Positions 37,453 through 47,885 of a stretch of 64,000 nucleotides of DNA are shown piece after piece. The notes beneath the pieces are model-generated. The model had not been told where the DNA came from. It did no database searches and saw only the letters and a list, made by a program, of their open reading frames with translations. Source of the DNA: Diplocarpon mali (Eukaryota > Ascomycota > Leotiomycetes > Helotiales > Drepanopezizaceae); contig JAENRP010000027.1 of assembly GCA_024741835.1 (NCBI GenBank), positions 62,001 to 126,000 of the forward strand, in the 5' to 3' direction. Numbering within the stretch: the stretch's first letter is position 1; each line of letters begins with the position of its first letter. Made by a program: the position numbers and the translations under genes.

Positions 37453-38939
37453 CGCAATGTAGGCCCTTGTTTACGTGACCGATCGTGCCCGAACGGCGAC
37501 TCAAAACCACTTTGCAGCGAGTTTTTATGCAGAGGAGATGAGACAGATCGATGCACTGTCGAGGATGTTTCTGGCTGCGGCTGCAAAGATCCGGATATCG
37601 GTATTACCACTGTTGACTATTACGATCGGGCGTAGTTACCGGCGCAGTCCACAATCATTCACGACTTCGAGATAAAACACGACTAGTGCCCCGTAGATTG
37701 TAGAGAAAATTTTCCTAGGGAAATTTAGGAATATATCCCTGGCACTTTTGTCTGAGTCTAGAAATATCTTTTATTATAAAGGATGAGATATGAGACTCAA
37801 AGTAAGCTTTTCAGGCAGGGCTTTTGATCTTGCAAAATCACCAAGGCTAATATTTGAAAGTGTCATGGCTCCTGGATTTAGATACCAGACCCTGAATTAA
37901 GTGCTGTACCGAATACTAGATACTATGTTTCTGTCACTGGATATCATTCATTACAACTGACAAATACAGGAATCTGCTCGAATCAAGGTCAGATTCCAGA
38001 CCAGCTGCAATCCATCGGCGACACGTTGGCCAAGATCTGGCCATAGGAGAATAAAATCGAGGCGTATATGTATCACGGCCGTGGTTTATCTAAAGGTCAG
38101 CTGTAGGACTGCTAAGACTTTTCTAAGAACTATAAGATCGTTGACTTTAAGATGCTTCTCAAAGCAGGCACTGGTTTCACGCAGGTAATCAACAATTGTA
38201 TCAAGATTCAAAGTACAAAAGGCTGGGAGAATAGCCTAGACGCCTACGAATATTATGAGCTCGAATTTCGCCCTCTCGATGTCGAAGAATTAAAGCACGA
38301 CTCCTATCATAGTGACTATCTCAAGACCTTTTTTAATATAAAATGCAACACGAAGCACCAGTGATCTAGAACCCGAAGGTATTGACGGTAGTAAGATAAG
38401 ATCCTTTGCCTATCGACTCTGCAGCTGATTCGTAAGTCAGGCTATAAAGCTGAACGGCGATGCTAACCAGTTACCCACCAACTTCCCTAGTCAGTTCCTG
38501 GGCGGAGGCGACAACGGGAACACCATCATATTAAGTGTTGGATTGACAAGGTGTGCACACGAAGAGGAAAGGGGAATCGTTTCTATTGTCATTGTATTAG
38601 TTATTAATGATTATTCTAAAAGGAGGGAGGGAAAATCTAAGAGTGATGCTACCTATGCTAAGGCTTTGCATATGACACCCTACGTGACTGATATTCACTC
38701 TATTCCTACATTAAGTCTCGTGAGGGCTCTTAGGGCATGCGAAGATTGCGACAGCCGCACTGATCTCGAGTTTATATTCTTTTCTGAAGATTAGTCTATG
38801 GACAACTTTGTCGGTCAGTAACGGCGGCTGTGATCACGGGGGGCTGGTGAACAAGACCGACGGCAAGTGGTCACTTGATCATTTCGAAACAACCCGTACC
38901 TGCGTATACCTAAAAACATCTAATGGATGGATAATGTAA
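37453..38939 (+). pseudogene. decayed multi-exon gene for a Cys-rich, probably secreted protein
   Basis: Several plus-strand segments read as protein but are broken. Segment 37,453-37,680 has regularly placed cysteines (CLRDRSCPNGDSKPLC, then CRGDETDRCTVEDVSGCGC and ITTVDYYDRA) and ends at a TAG at 37,633. Segment 37,965-38,361 reads QIPDQLQSIGDTLAKIWP, then three stops, then WENSLDAYEYYELEFRPLDV and HDSYHSDYLKTFF. Segment 38,370-38,794 reads GIDGSKIRSFAYRLCS, a TGA, then QLPTNFPSQFLGGGDNGN. A last piece (38,820-38,937) has GGCDHGGLVNKTDGKWSLD. Most stops could come from CAG, CAA or CGA by one C-to-T change. I do not recognise the family. Intron positions are unknown, so some breaks may be introns. 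Confidence 0.5.
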
Positions 38940-39109
38940 ATTAGATGAACTACACTATGTTGAATAACATAAGAGACCAGTGTAGAAACCAGAAAATATA
39001 GGAATCTCGTGACATAGGTCACATGATCGGCGATAGGCCGATAGGAGGATAAATAGGGCTCCATTTTGTACTTAGGAATAGCGCGCAACGCCATAGCATA
39101 TGAATATAC

Positions 39110-39242
39110 CCCTAACTTGGGAATTGTTCCTAACACCTCGTCACGGATAGCCCAATTGTGGTGCTTCCCTCTCTTGTTTTTGGGTCTTCCCTGAGGCCTA
39201 CTCTTGTGTGTTTTCCCCTCAGTTCTTTACCAGGAGAAGTTT
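39110..39242 (+). repeat. dispersed repeat copy A
   Basis: This stretch resembles 57,786-57,910 in the same orientation: both share TTGGG-ATTGTTCC, then GCCCAATTGTGGTGCTTCC, a TTGTTTT...GGTTCTT-like block, CTCTTG-TGTGTT-CCCC and TTCTTTACCA. Differences are spread along its length, including small gaps. Its nature is unknown. Confidence 0.6.
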
Positions 39243-39273
39243 CTCAGTCAAATCATTTAAAATCTAAAGCTAG

Positions 39274-39386
39274 TGTTAGAAATATACAAGGATCGGAGAT
39301 TAAGGCTTAGTAAGCATACCTTGTATATATACTCCTATAGCTCCATAGAACTCATGATCTACTAAGTACAGCTTTAGATTCTGTCA
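39274..39386 (+). repeat. solo LTR copy 1 (113 bp, TSD GCTAG)
   Basis: Starts TGTTAGAAATATACAAGG and ends TTAGATTCTGTCA, with the 5-bp direct duplication GCTAG on both sides (39,269-39,273 and 39,387-39,391). It shares its ends and the internal CCTTGTATATATACTCCT with copies at 52,213-52,309 and 52,629-52,726. The TG...CA ends, 5-bp duplication and lack of an internal coding region identify a solo LTR or a short non-autonomous LTR element. Confidence 0.85.
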
Positions 39387-39800
39387 GCTAGCTTTGAAAC
39401 TGTATCTTGACATTGCAACCCTGCTTCCCCGACAGTATTCATGCGAGAAGTTGAAGACCAGAGCTGAGATTATATTCGGACTTTATGTGACTTTCTTAAT
39501 CAGTCATTATTGAGACATACGTATTCAGAACTTAGAAAATGAAAAATTAGTCTATCTACGTACCCAAGGGTATGGCTTCGCCTAAGAATTCTCAAGGGAA
39601 ATTTATAATACGCATTCTCGAGACCTTCAAATACTGGTAATTCTGCTCTCCATCCTCTATTCAATCTTCGGATTGCAGTCACTATGTGAGATTTAAGCCT
39701 GTGAACTTGAAACTCACGATAATAAATATTATACTACAGGCGGTTCTTTTCAACGCTGACAATTTGGAAGAAAACAAAATATTGATAGATCGCATCAAGC

Positions 39801-40603
39801 CTAGGTAAAAGTCCAGTAACTTACAAGATCACCATGATCAGTTTTATGCCAAGTCAATGCGAATCTCCAGTCCTTACCCAGGCAAGGAATACTTGCTTTA
39901 GAGAGCATGCCAATCCAAAGCGCACCGGAAATTTCGTGCAAAATAATTGCATTATTAAGCTCAAGACACAGAGTTGACTGCATCCTTGAAGTTCTCATAA
40001 TACTCTTTGTTACCCCCACGACAGTTGATGTACGATTTCTTACTCTTCACCGCGAATTTCCGCATGGTTGAAGGTCGACATCTTAGACAGAGAACACAGC
40101 GGTGCCTCGAGCCCGGCATATGTAACTGCACTAGGTGAGATTTACGACTGAAGATCCGCGAAATAGGTAGATCGTGGGGAGCAAATACCATGCACTCCAA
40201 AATAAGAGAGTATTTTCATAGGGTCATAATGTTGATATACACACCTGATTCAAATTTTGAATACAGTCTCAACCTCCCGCTTTCTCCTGCTGTCAGAGTA
40301 AGCTTCGTGTAGTACATCTGGAAAAGAGGTCAAGCTGCTGACATGAGACTCATGCAGCGATGGTGATCCATAATTGTCGATTCTGAGGCCCAAGGAACAC
40401 CATCCAGCTTAACCCATATGATTGACATTGCGCTTCGCTTCTGCGACGTATTTTGAATTCAAAGGGATCCAGTCAATTACAATTGTTACCCAAGTTGGCT
40501 GCACTAGCCGTGGCAACAGAGGTTTCTCCGCAACCTTGTCTTGTCGACTAAAGCTTGAAGTGTCTAAAATTCCAAGACGATAAATCGATTGGATCCATGA
40601 CAA
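39801..40603 (-). pseudogene. decayed gene, possibly a zinc metallopeptidase
   Basis: Minus-strand segments read as protein in shifting frames: 40,603-40,280 (LRIDNYGSPSLHESHVSS and VLHEAYSDSRRKREVETVFK), 40,100-39,961 (SYINCRGGNKEYYENFKDA) and 39,990-39,801 (LELNNAIILHEISGALWIGM). The HEISGA segment resembles a HExxH zinc site with the second His replaced by Gly, but one motif is thin evidence. A one-base frame change separates the last two segments. A possible intron lies near 40,240-40,180. Confidence 0.35.
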
Positions 40604-40759
40604 ACTTCATATATTTAGATATTCGAGGAAAATATCCATCAAAAAATAGAATAAAACAAAGTAGGAATTTTTTTTTTTTGAAAAAAACCCCTAATGAAAC
40701 TCGCTAATTCCTTACTTAGAGGCTACACCTAAAATCCCAGTAATCAAACGAACATCACC

Positions 40760-41176
40760 ATGGCATCGGCAAGAACCGGGCACAGATTGCGGGTCAGCCC
40801 CAAGGCCATCACAGAGTTGTCAGAAGACTCCACCATGTTGCTAGCGAATATGCCGTCCGATTAACAGCGCCTGGCAGAGAGTCTTCTCAGCACAGAGGCC
40901 TACGCGGAGTCTTCGAGGGCCGCAAACCTGCCAGGCAATGATCGCTGGAAACAACACAATCTCAATACGTAGGCTAGATCTCAAATTCAAACACGGTCTC
41001 CTAGATAGACCCCTAGAGGTGCTCGAATCACGCCTCCCGGATTCCAGATTGAAGATTCTCCAGCATCCCCACGAAAGAGCCTTCTCCAACCAGAATCATA
41101 TGTTTTATTTCGTAGATTCAAGCGACGAGATCGACATACTCACTCCGCTTGTGTCAGGGACAATCTTCCCTTATGA
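40760..41176 (+). pseudogene. single-copy gene broken by three stops
   Basis: A start codon in good context (ATCACCATGG) opens a 138-codon frame that reads as ordinary protein: MASARTGHRLRVSPKAITEL, SEDSTMLLANMPSD, a TAA at 40,862, then QRLAESLLSTEAYAESSRAA, NLPGNDRWKQHNLNT, a TAG, ARSQIQTRSPR and another TAG, ending SACVRDNLPL at 41,176. Each stop could be a former CAA or CAG. No family recognised. No repeat relative is seen in the window, so the gene may have been mutated by RIP leaking from the nearby repeats. Part of the region is also open in another frame (40,938-41,198), but that frame has no start context. Confidence 0.5.
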
Positions 41177-41649
41177 TGCATCACAAAAAAACCATTGAAG
41201 ATGTGCGTCACGTCAAGCGTGTGCAACCTGATTGAGAGGTGTGATGTGTCGTAGATGGATCTACTCTCTCATTACCTAGTCAGAGCAGTAGTCGACACTG
41301 CTTAGGCATCGGACTTGTTAGGAGAGACTCAATCAAAGCCAGAATGTCAGAAAGTGATCGTATCAAAGCCAATCTGGGAGTCTGATCCAACAACACATAG
41401 TGCTGGACAATGGGAGATTGCTTAGAAGGGATTGATGACGAAAGAAAGATTCCTGAGCAGAGCTAGCCGCTTTGAGTTTTGGAAAAAGTGCAGAGCGAAA
41501 CGGAGCCTCAAGTACTTAGTATATGCCTGAAATAATATACAAGTGCTGTCTGTGCGTAATTCTACCGGTTTCTATTAATAGGGCTTATATATAAGGGGTA
41601 TAGCTAATGATTTATTTATAACAATTCGCCGCTTTTTATATTGAAAATC
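41177..41649. other. short intergenic stretch leading into an AT-rich island
   Basis: No gene is seen. Composition drops sharply to AT-rich near 41,570. The word CAAGTACTTAGTATATGCC at 41,509-41,527 recurs with changes at 42,741-42,759 just beyond the transposase remnant. Confidence 0.35.
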
Positions 41650-42716
41650 AACGCTTTTAATATGGATTCTTTATTTAGTATACTAACTCTAAAGACACTT
41701 ATAAAATAGACCTTTTATAATAAACGAGTACGCTATTAGACTCTTTATTTTAATACCAGTTGGACTTAAGATTAGATCGCCTTTTAATTGAACCTTACTT
41801 AACGTTAAGTTCAATATGCTCTATAGACTCGATTGACTCTTTAATATTATCTTTAAGGTTATAAAGCTTATTTAAATACTCTATAACGAAAACACCTTAT
41901 TTAATAGGTTATAGCCTTAAGAGCAAATCAATATACTCCTTAGGCTAATATTCCTTTAATTCTTTATTAGAACGTTGGCTTCTATGCTATTTATATAGCT
42001 TTTAAGAAGGAAGGCTTCGTTCGACGAATTGCTTATCGAAAACCAGTCCTTATATATACGAATCAGATCTCTCGACTTTAATAAGCTCTTAAGTATAAGG
42101 ATTGGACTAAAGAGCAATAGTTTTCAATCTTATAAAGTGATAAAACGTAGGTTAATCTTAAGAAATATATAAAGGAATAGATCATATAAGAAATCAGGTC
42201 TTAAGAAGAATATTACCCTAATTGTATTAAGGATTAATATTAAAGGAAGATTAGATAGATGTTTTAAGAAATAATATTAAGGAAATACAATTGGTATTAA
42301 GGGTTATTTTAGGAAAAGGATTAGGAAACGATAAATAAAGGTTTATACTTTAGAATTATTATCCTAAAGGTTTAAGAGATTCTATAGTAATATCCTAAGC
42401 TTGAATTCCAATAGGATAATGTAAAAGGGCACGCTTTTAAATATACTCAATTAGTATTTAAAGCAATTGGGATTACCCCTATCTTTTAACCTGCGAATTC
42501 TCCTAATTTAAACCTAATTAAGATAGTATAAGATAAAATGAAAGATTATATTAAGGGTAAATATCCAAAGGTTTATCGATCTTATAAAAGACTATATAAA
42601 GCTATAAAGGAAGTATAGGAATTAATAACAATTAAAAGGATTAGAGAATTAATTAGGGAAATATTAGAGAGATATAAAGCTATAATCGCAGCAAGAGGAG
42701 GCTATATAAAATATTA
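41650..42716 (+). pseudogene. RIP-degraded Tc1/mariner-type transposase
   Basis: An isolated AT-rich island whose plus strand reads as a Tc1-like DDE transposase with many stops. The clearest part is the C-terminal half: DNVKGHAFKYTQLVFKAIG (about 42,416-42,475, usual DNA..H), ITPIF, NSPNLNLIKIV (usual SPDLNPIE..W), then KMKDYIKGKYPKVYRSYKR, IRELIREILERYKAIIAAR and GGYIKY before a TAA at 42,714. The third acidic residue is Lys (NLNLIK). The N-terminal DNA-binding part is not readable. No clear terminal inverted repeats were found. The nearly AT-only composition in a GC-normal area fits RIP of a multicopy element. Confidence 0.7.
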
Positions 42717-45138
42717 AGGAAATTGTAAAAGCAGCATTGCCAAGTATCTAGTATATACAGCCTAGAATTGTATATTATTTACCTATAATACGAAGTATTC
42801 CTAAGGGGGCCTTTAGTAGAAGCAAACTGAATGGCCAACTGTGGCTTGGATAGTAGAGTAATATCATCAAAGCTGGGAGGATAGTCATTTACAGAGGCAA
42901 ATATGAGATTTGAGGACCGGCTGACTGTTAAGAAGGGTTTTTACTTTTAGGATTAGAGATTTCCTTGGGGCCCATCGCAATTTCTTCTGAGAAATCTGAT
43001 GTGCTGTAGAGTTTAGGAGATCTTTCGCTTGTCCGTACGTCGCTTAATCCCTGTTTACTTTTAAAATTGCAACTCTCTCGCCGCGGCTTCTGGGAGTCTC
43101 TCCCCGACATTAAGTTTCAGATACAAGCACGAAATATTACTTAAGCTCATCAAATATTGCCCGAAACAAAGCTTTTCATTTGTAATTGTCTCGTTTATTT
43201 GTTCTGATGTCGCCTTGCCTACCGTTACCCTGCTTGGTCGGACAGGAAAACGAGACTTTCTGAGGCGAGAAAATCAAATTAGTACTGACATGGGAGAGAA
43301 ATGGGTGTTCAAGAGCTCCCCATGATGTAAAGGTAAAGCCCTTACAGCGTTCGCGAGGGTGCTCGATGCGGTCAAACGCCGATCGCGCTCATACTCTTCT
43401 CAAAGACCTCCATAGGCAAACACTTGGCCATAGTGATTGACAGCAGATGAGCGTGATATGATCAAGCCCTAGGCTCATATGAGTAAGAGAAAGCCCCAAG
43501 AAACCGAGTTTTTGTGTCGAAATCGTGCGTGACCTTCGAGCGCAACTAGTTCGAAATACTACTACGTTGTAGCGGACGAGCCTCACCACAGTAAAGATAG
43601 ATCCAGTCACCAGATTCTCACATCATCACCCGCTATGGTCGGAATCTGACGGCCTCGGCCGGACTAGTTTCAAGTATTTCAAGACTCCGACTTATGGCAA
43701 GACTGAATGGTTCTCATCCTGAGTCAGTTCTAATTCTGTTCAATCACGCTGGTAGGTCTGAACTTTCCGACGAAGTCGGTCAGATGTTCCGTCTAGTAGC
43801 AGAAGTAAAGCAGATTGAATCAGAAAAGTGCGGTTTCCTCAAAGTCTCTGTTGAGGTAATGAGCCCAACGTTAGCAGCTTGAAAGTTGTTAGAGAGTTGT
43901 TTTGGAGTGTTGACTTCTCAAGCGGTGCAGCTTTGAGATACACCACGGCCTCAAGATCCTCGACTTCAGTCTGACTGCAGAGGAGAAGTTCAGCGGTTTG
44001 AAGAACCACCATTGCAGTCACCAGCTATGCAATTTGCCCGGTAATCATGATAGAAGTTAGCAACACTCACAGCTAGTGTGGATCGAATGCGAGGCCCGAG
44101 AGAAAAGTCGTGACCGGGTGATGGCCTGCAGCCAACCCTTCTATCATGTCAACGCTCTTCGCCATTTTCTCTGCAGATTCCAACCCCAGATACCTGAAGC
44201 ATGGCCAAAATGTATCTGATTTCGAAACACATACTCGCGGTTCTGTTCACTCGGAGCTCCTCCGCCCGGATGCGCTTTTACCCTCGCGCCAGCAGGCAAT
44301 GGTAGCAATCCGTCTCGATAGATTGCTGATGGACAGATACGTACTAATGGAAGCTACAGTACTTTTGATTTCTACCTAGCTGACGGCAAGATCACCGAGT
44401 CGGAAGGTAGAAGAGTTGCATAGTCACCGGTGCGCTCAGCATTCTCCCACTGTCATAAATTCTGGAAGTGCTAACATGGTGTTCAGATGCACCAGCGACA
44501 CCTTTCTTCCTGTCGAGGATCTTGGAGGCGTCCAAGGTAAGGGATGCGGAAATGGTCGGGGCAGCATTCGAGAGAGTGGCACGGTTGGTTTGCGACGCCG
44601 GTTGAGGCAGAGGTCCCCTTTTCTGCTGCTTGCGGGTAGGCCGCGAAACAACATTTGAGGAGATAGAGAGACTACGATGATTATATTACCTTGACTCGTA
44701 GCCGAGTGGTAATAAAAAGTTAGCAGGCTGGGGAGGGAGGGCAGGTATTGGCAGAGAACGAAAATTATGAAGCTGCAGCGAAACTGTAGTCTATGTTTGA
44801 GACATACCTTTCATTGGCCTCAGCCGTGCCATATAAAACTGTCCCGTTTTATGGCATTGGTACTTGCTGCCAATGCGGCACACCTCGCAGCAAATACAAC
44901 GTAGAATAGAGTTACCATGTCAACAGCTGCTACAGTTACGTGATAGTAAAATGAGATGGCAAACGAACGTGAAGAGCTCTACGCTTGTTCGATTTCAATC
45001 ACGCGTGTATGATGTCAAGATCACCCCTCCTATGCACACCCCATAAGCCCACGAAGACGCCTAGCAGAACCCGGCTCAAATCGTAAATTTAACCCAACGC
45101 CGTCATGCCATCGTTAACCCCGTTTCCCCAGCCCACCT
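42717..45138. other. 2.4 kb without a supported gene
   Basis: Short frames exist on both strands (for example 42,928-43,110 minus, a Ser/Lys-rich 60 residues; 43,839-44,021 minus; 44,146-44,379 plus), but none has a recognisable domain, and none extends across a convincing splice pair. Minus-strand text between 44,021 and 43,389 is mildly protein-like with stops and may be another decayed gene. A G-rich tract lies at about 44,728-44,740. Confidence 0.4.
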
Positions 45139-47885
45139 TCACTTCCCAACACTGGCTAATCCTTCGCCCTCCTTCCTAACAACCTTCCTCGGCAATACCT
45201 CCACTTTACGACTCAGCAGACCCCTCAGCTCAGCACTGATTACCTTCGGCCTTTGCTCCTCTAGTTCCTCCTCCTCTCCTTTAGCTTTAGCCTTGCCTTT
45301 GGCCTTTGCTTTTCCAGCAGTTACACTTGCACCCACACTAGGACTTGATCCTCCAGCTGCAGCACTCCCACTATTGGTGCCACCAGACGTGGTAGTATCA
45401 ATACTAGAAGTGTTGGCCACAGGAAGAGCAGAAGCCGAGGAGGAGGGTAGAGAGGCGGCAGCAGTCCGCTTTCGCAGTTTTGGGGCGGGGAAGTTGGATT
45501 TCTTGTCGATGGCCTCGATGGTGCGCTGATAGCGGCGGAACAGCGCTTCGGCGCGAACGAGAGTGGATTCTAGGTCTATGGTCGTGGAGAGCTCGTTCAC
45601 TGGTACACATCATATCAGCTTTCCTTCCAATCGAATCTCGAGGATGGAAAGAACTGGACATACCGTATTTCAGAACCTCATCAAAATGCTTGAGGTGCTC
45701 CATGATCACATCTCTGTGTTTCTCCAGGATGGCCAGCGCGATGAAGAGGTGAAAGCCGCTGGTGAGGTAGTCTGCCCAGAGCACTTCCCATAAATGAAGT
45801 ACATCTAGCCAGGAGAACTCGCGCTTGTACCATACGAGCAGCATGCGAAAGAAAAAGAAGAAATTCGTCGAGTCGGCACTCTGAAGATGTAAATATAACT
45901 TGGGGTCCATGAGCTGTACTAGATTATCGAGCGCGAGAAGCTGTTTCCTCATGCCACTCTGATCGCGAAGAAAGTTGCGCTCCATGCGGTCCATGAAATG
46001 TTGAAAACCCCAGAACGCGATAGCGTCATCCTGCATGACCGCATAGATAGGAGCCAGTAGATCTGACATGCCCTGTACGTACCCAAGGTCACGGTTATAC
46101 TCGTTGTATGTTAGGAGCATGTCTTTCATCTGCTCTAGATGGACGTTGGTCCCAACATCCGCGAACGGCGATGAGGGATCCGGATGAGGGGTATCCTCGC
46201 CCGCAAACAGTGGGATATTACGATCTGTCCTATGCACGTCTTTCTCTGTTGGAAGAAACCCCAAAAATGGGACATGTCAGTCTATGCTGCGACCTGTGAA
46301 TAGAGGAACAGAATGGCAAACCTATTCGACCCTTTTGCTCTCGCCACCACTCGCCTTCTTCTCCTTCTCCACCAAGATCCACCAGTCGGTCCCACCATGC
46401 GCCTTTAAGCTTGACGTACTCGTCGCGGAGTCTGGCAGTCTCTGCCGTTCGCTCCTCGGCTGTAGAATGCCAGTCGTAGACATCGAGGAGGAAGAGCCAA
46501 GCTTCTTTCCGGACGCCGTCATCAGCATCCAGGCCGCCGTGAAATATTCTCTCCTTGACCTCATCCACGGTGACCGATAACCTCCCGGTTCTTGGGTCGA
46601 AGAAGCTATTCCACTCGTTTAATGTTACTGTCCTTCTCTTCTCCTTCATGCTCAGAGAGCCCATCTCGGTATCCAGCAGCTCAAAATCCCCTACATCAGT
46701 CTCCTCCATCTCCAATACATCCCTGGCAGTCCATATCCTCTGGTCCCGGTCTCTCGCGCTCTGCTCCGCAATACCCATCGCCCACCTCGCCAGATATATC
46801 CTCGCGCTATCGAATTCCTCCTGCAATGTCTGCACTTCTGGATTCTTCAACAGCCTTCTCATTTGCGGCGGTATCTTGGGATTATCTATCACCGAGTCCG
46901 CTGTTCTTCTTGTAAATGTAGTAACCTTACTGAACTTCTCCATCAAATTCCAGCCAGCCTCTTTGACAAACTTCGTGACGGGATCCATGGCCGCGTCTCT
47001 GGGACTTCTCGAGCTGGACGGGCCGGTACCTGCCGCTCCGCTGACATTGGCCCCACTGCTAGATGGCCTCACTGGAGCAGCCGTCACAGGCTTCCCGCCG
47101 AAAGCCTCCTTATCCTCTAAGCTCGGCTCAACTAGATAGATATTCGGCTCCGCACCACTCCGCTCAATATCCACATAGCGTCTCAGCCATCTCAGCACCT
47201 CGTCCCCACCCCAGAACATCTCCCCGCTCGCTCCAAATGGGTCAAAATTCTCCCGCGCATGTCTTTTCTTTTGCAGAATCGTGGACTGGCACTCAGAATC
47301 GTGGAAGAACAGCGCAGGGAAGGAATCGCCAGCTCGACTGTTGATGATGACGCTACCAAACCACCATCCCAGGCTTGGCGGCCGTACCAACAAACTGTAT
47401 ATGGCGGATACAGGGATGGCAAAGGCGTAGTGGCCAATAGAGCCTCCGCTGGTAGTCGTCGTCGGGGGAGGAGGGACGAGGTATGACTGCTTGGGGGGAG
47501 AATCGGCTTCTGCCAAATCGACCTTGATATATGTATCCCGGGCATCACCCAGCGAGTGTTCGGGTACCCAGGCAAGGAGAAGGGAGGCGGCTGCCTTCGC
47601 CTTCGCAGATGTTGAGGAAGAAGATGCAGGGCGGGAGTCAGGGGCGGGTTTCTGCTGCAGGAGAGCGATGTAGCCGGGTATGTTATCTTTTGCAGATGGA
47701 GTTGGGTGGATGTAGACCTGTGGGCTGTTAACAACTTCATGGCTCTTGACACCCAGCTTCCACCATCTCCGTCGCTATGGACAAGGGCTATTACTTGCCT
47801 TGCTCTTGGAGTATAGGAGTTTGACGCCTCTGCCTGAACTGGTGTGTGTTATGGTGTTGTAGTCGCCCTCCTCGTCGTCGCTCAT
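45139..47885 (-). CDS. GYP7: Gyp7-like TBC-domain Rab GTPase-activating protein
   Basis: Four exons: 47,885-47,799, 47,717-46,322, 46,245-45,664 and 45,599-45,139, giving 841 residues and a TGA at 45,139. Gyp7 proteins speed GTP hydrolysis on the Rab Ypt7 and related GTPases in endosome-vacuole traffic. The N-terminal part (about 1-330; GVKLLYSKSKVYIHPTPSAK then GYIALLQQ) matches the Gyp7-type N-terminal region. The TBC domain spans about 419-690. Its two catalytic fingers are present: IEKDVHR (I494, D497, R500), with its first codons joined across intron 2, and GYVQG (Q552). FFFFFRMLLVWYKREFSW and LWADYLTSGFHLF are further TBC blocks. The C-terminus (689-841) is low-complexity with an Ala/Lys/Glu-rich basic stretch. 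Introns are 81, 76 and 64 bp; the first is GC-AG. The start was chosen because exon 1 alone carries the MSDDEEGDYNTI...GVKLLYSKSK N-terminus in frame. Overlapping long frames on both strands are shadows. Confidence 0.93.
47718..47798 (-). other. GC-AG intron in the Gyp7 gene
   Basis: The donor is AAG|GCAAGT, the extended consensus of GC-type introns, and the acceptor is CCACAG|GTC. The intron is phase 0 and joins ...SKSK to VYIHP.... The nearby GT (four bases further) would shift the frame with this acceptor, so the GC donor is the only one that keeps the protein in frame. Confidence 0.85.

Noticed and set aside
46555..47139. 194-codon plus-strand frame
   Set aside because: Antisense to the conserved second exon of the Gyp7-like gene; its Ser/Leu-rich composition is the usual antisense shadow.
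47192..47752. 186-codon minus-strand frame overlapping the Gyp7 N-terminus
   Set aside because: It reads the Gyp7 exon 2 and intron 1 in another frame; the conserved GYIALLQQ and WWFGSVIINS text is in the Gyp7 frame.
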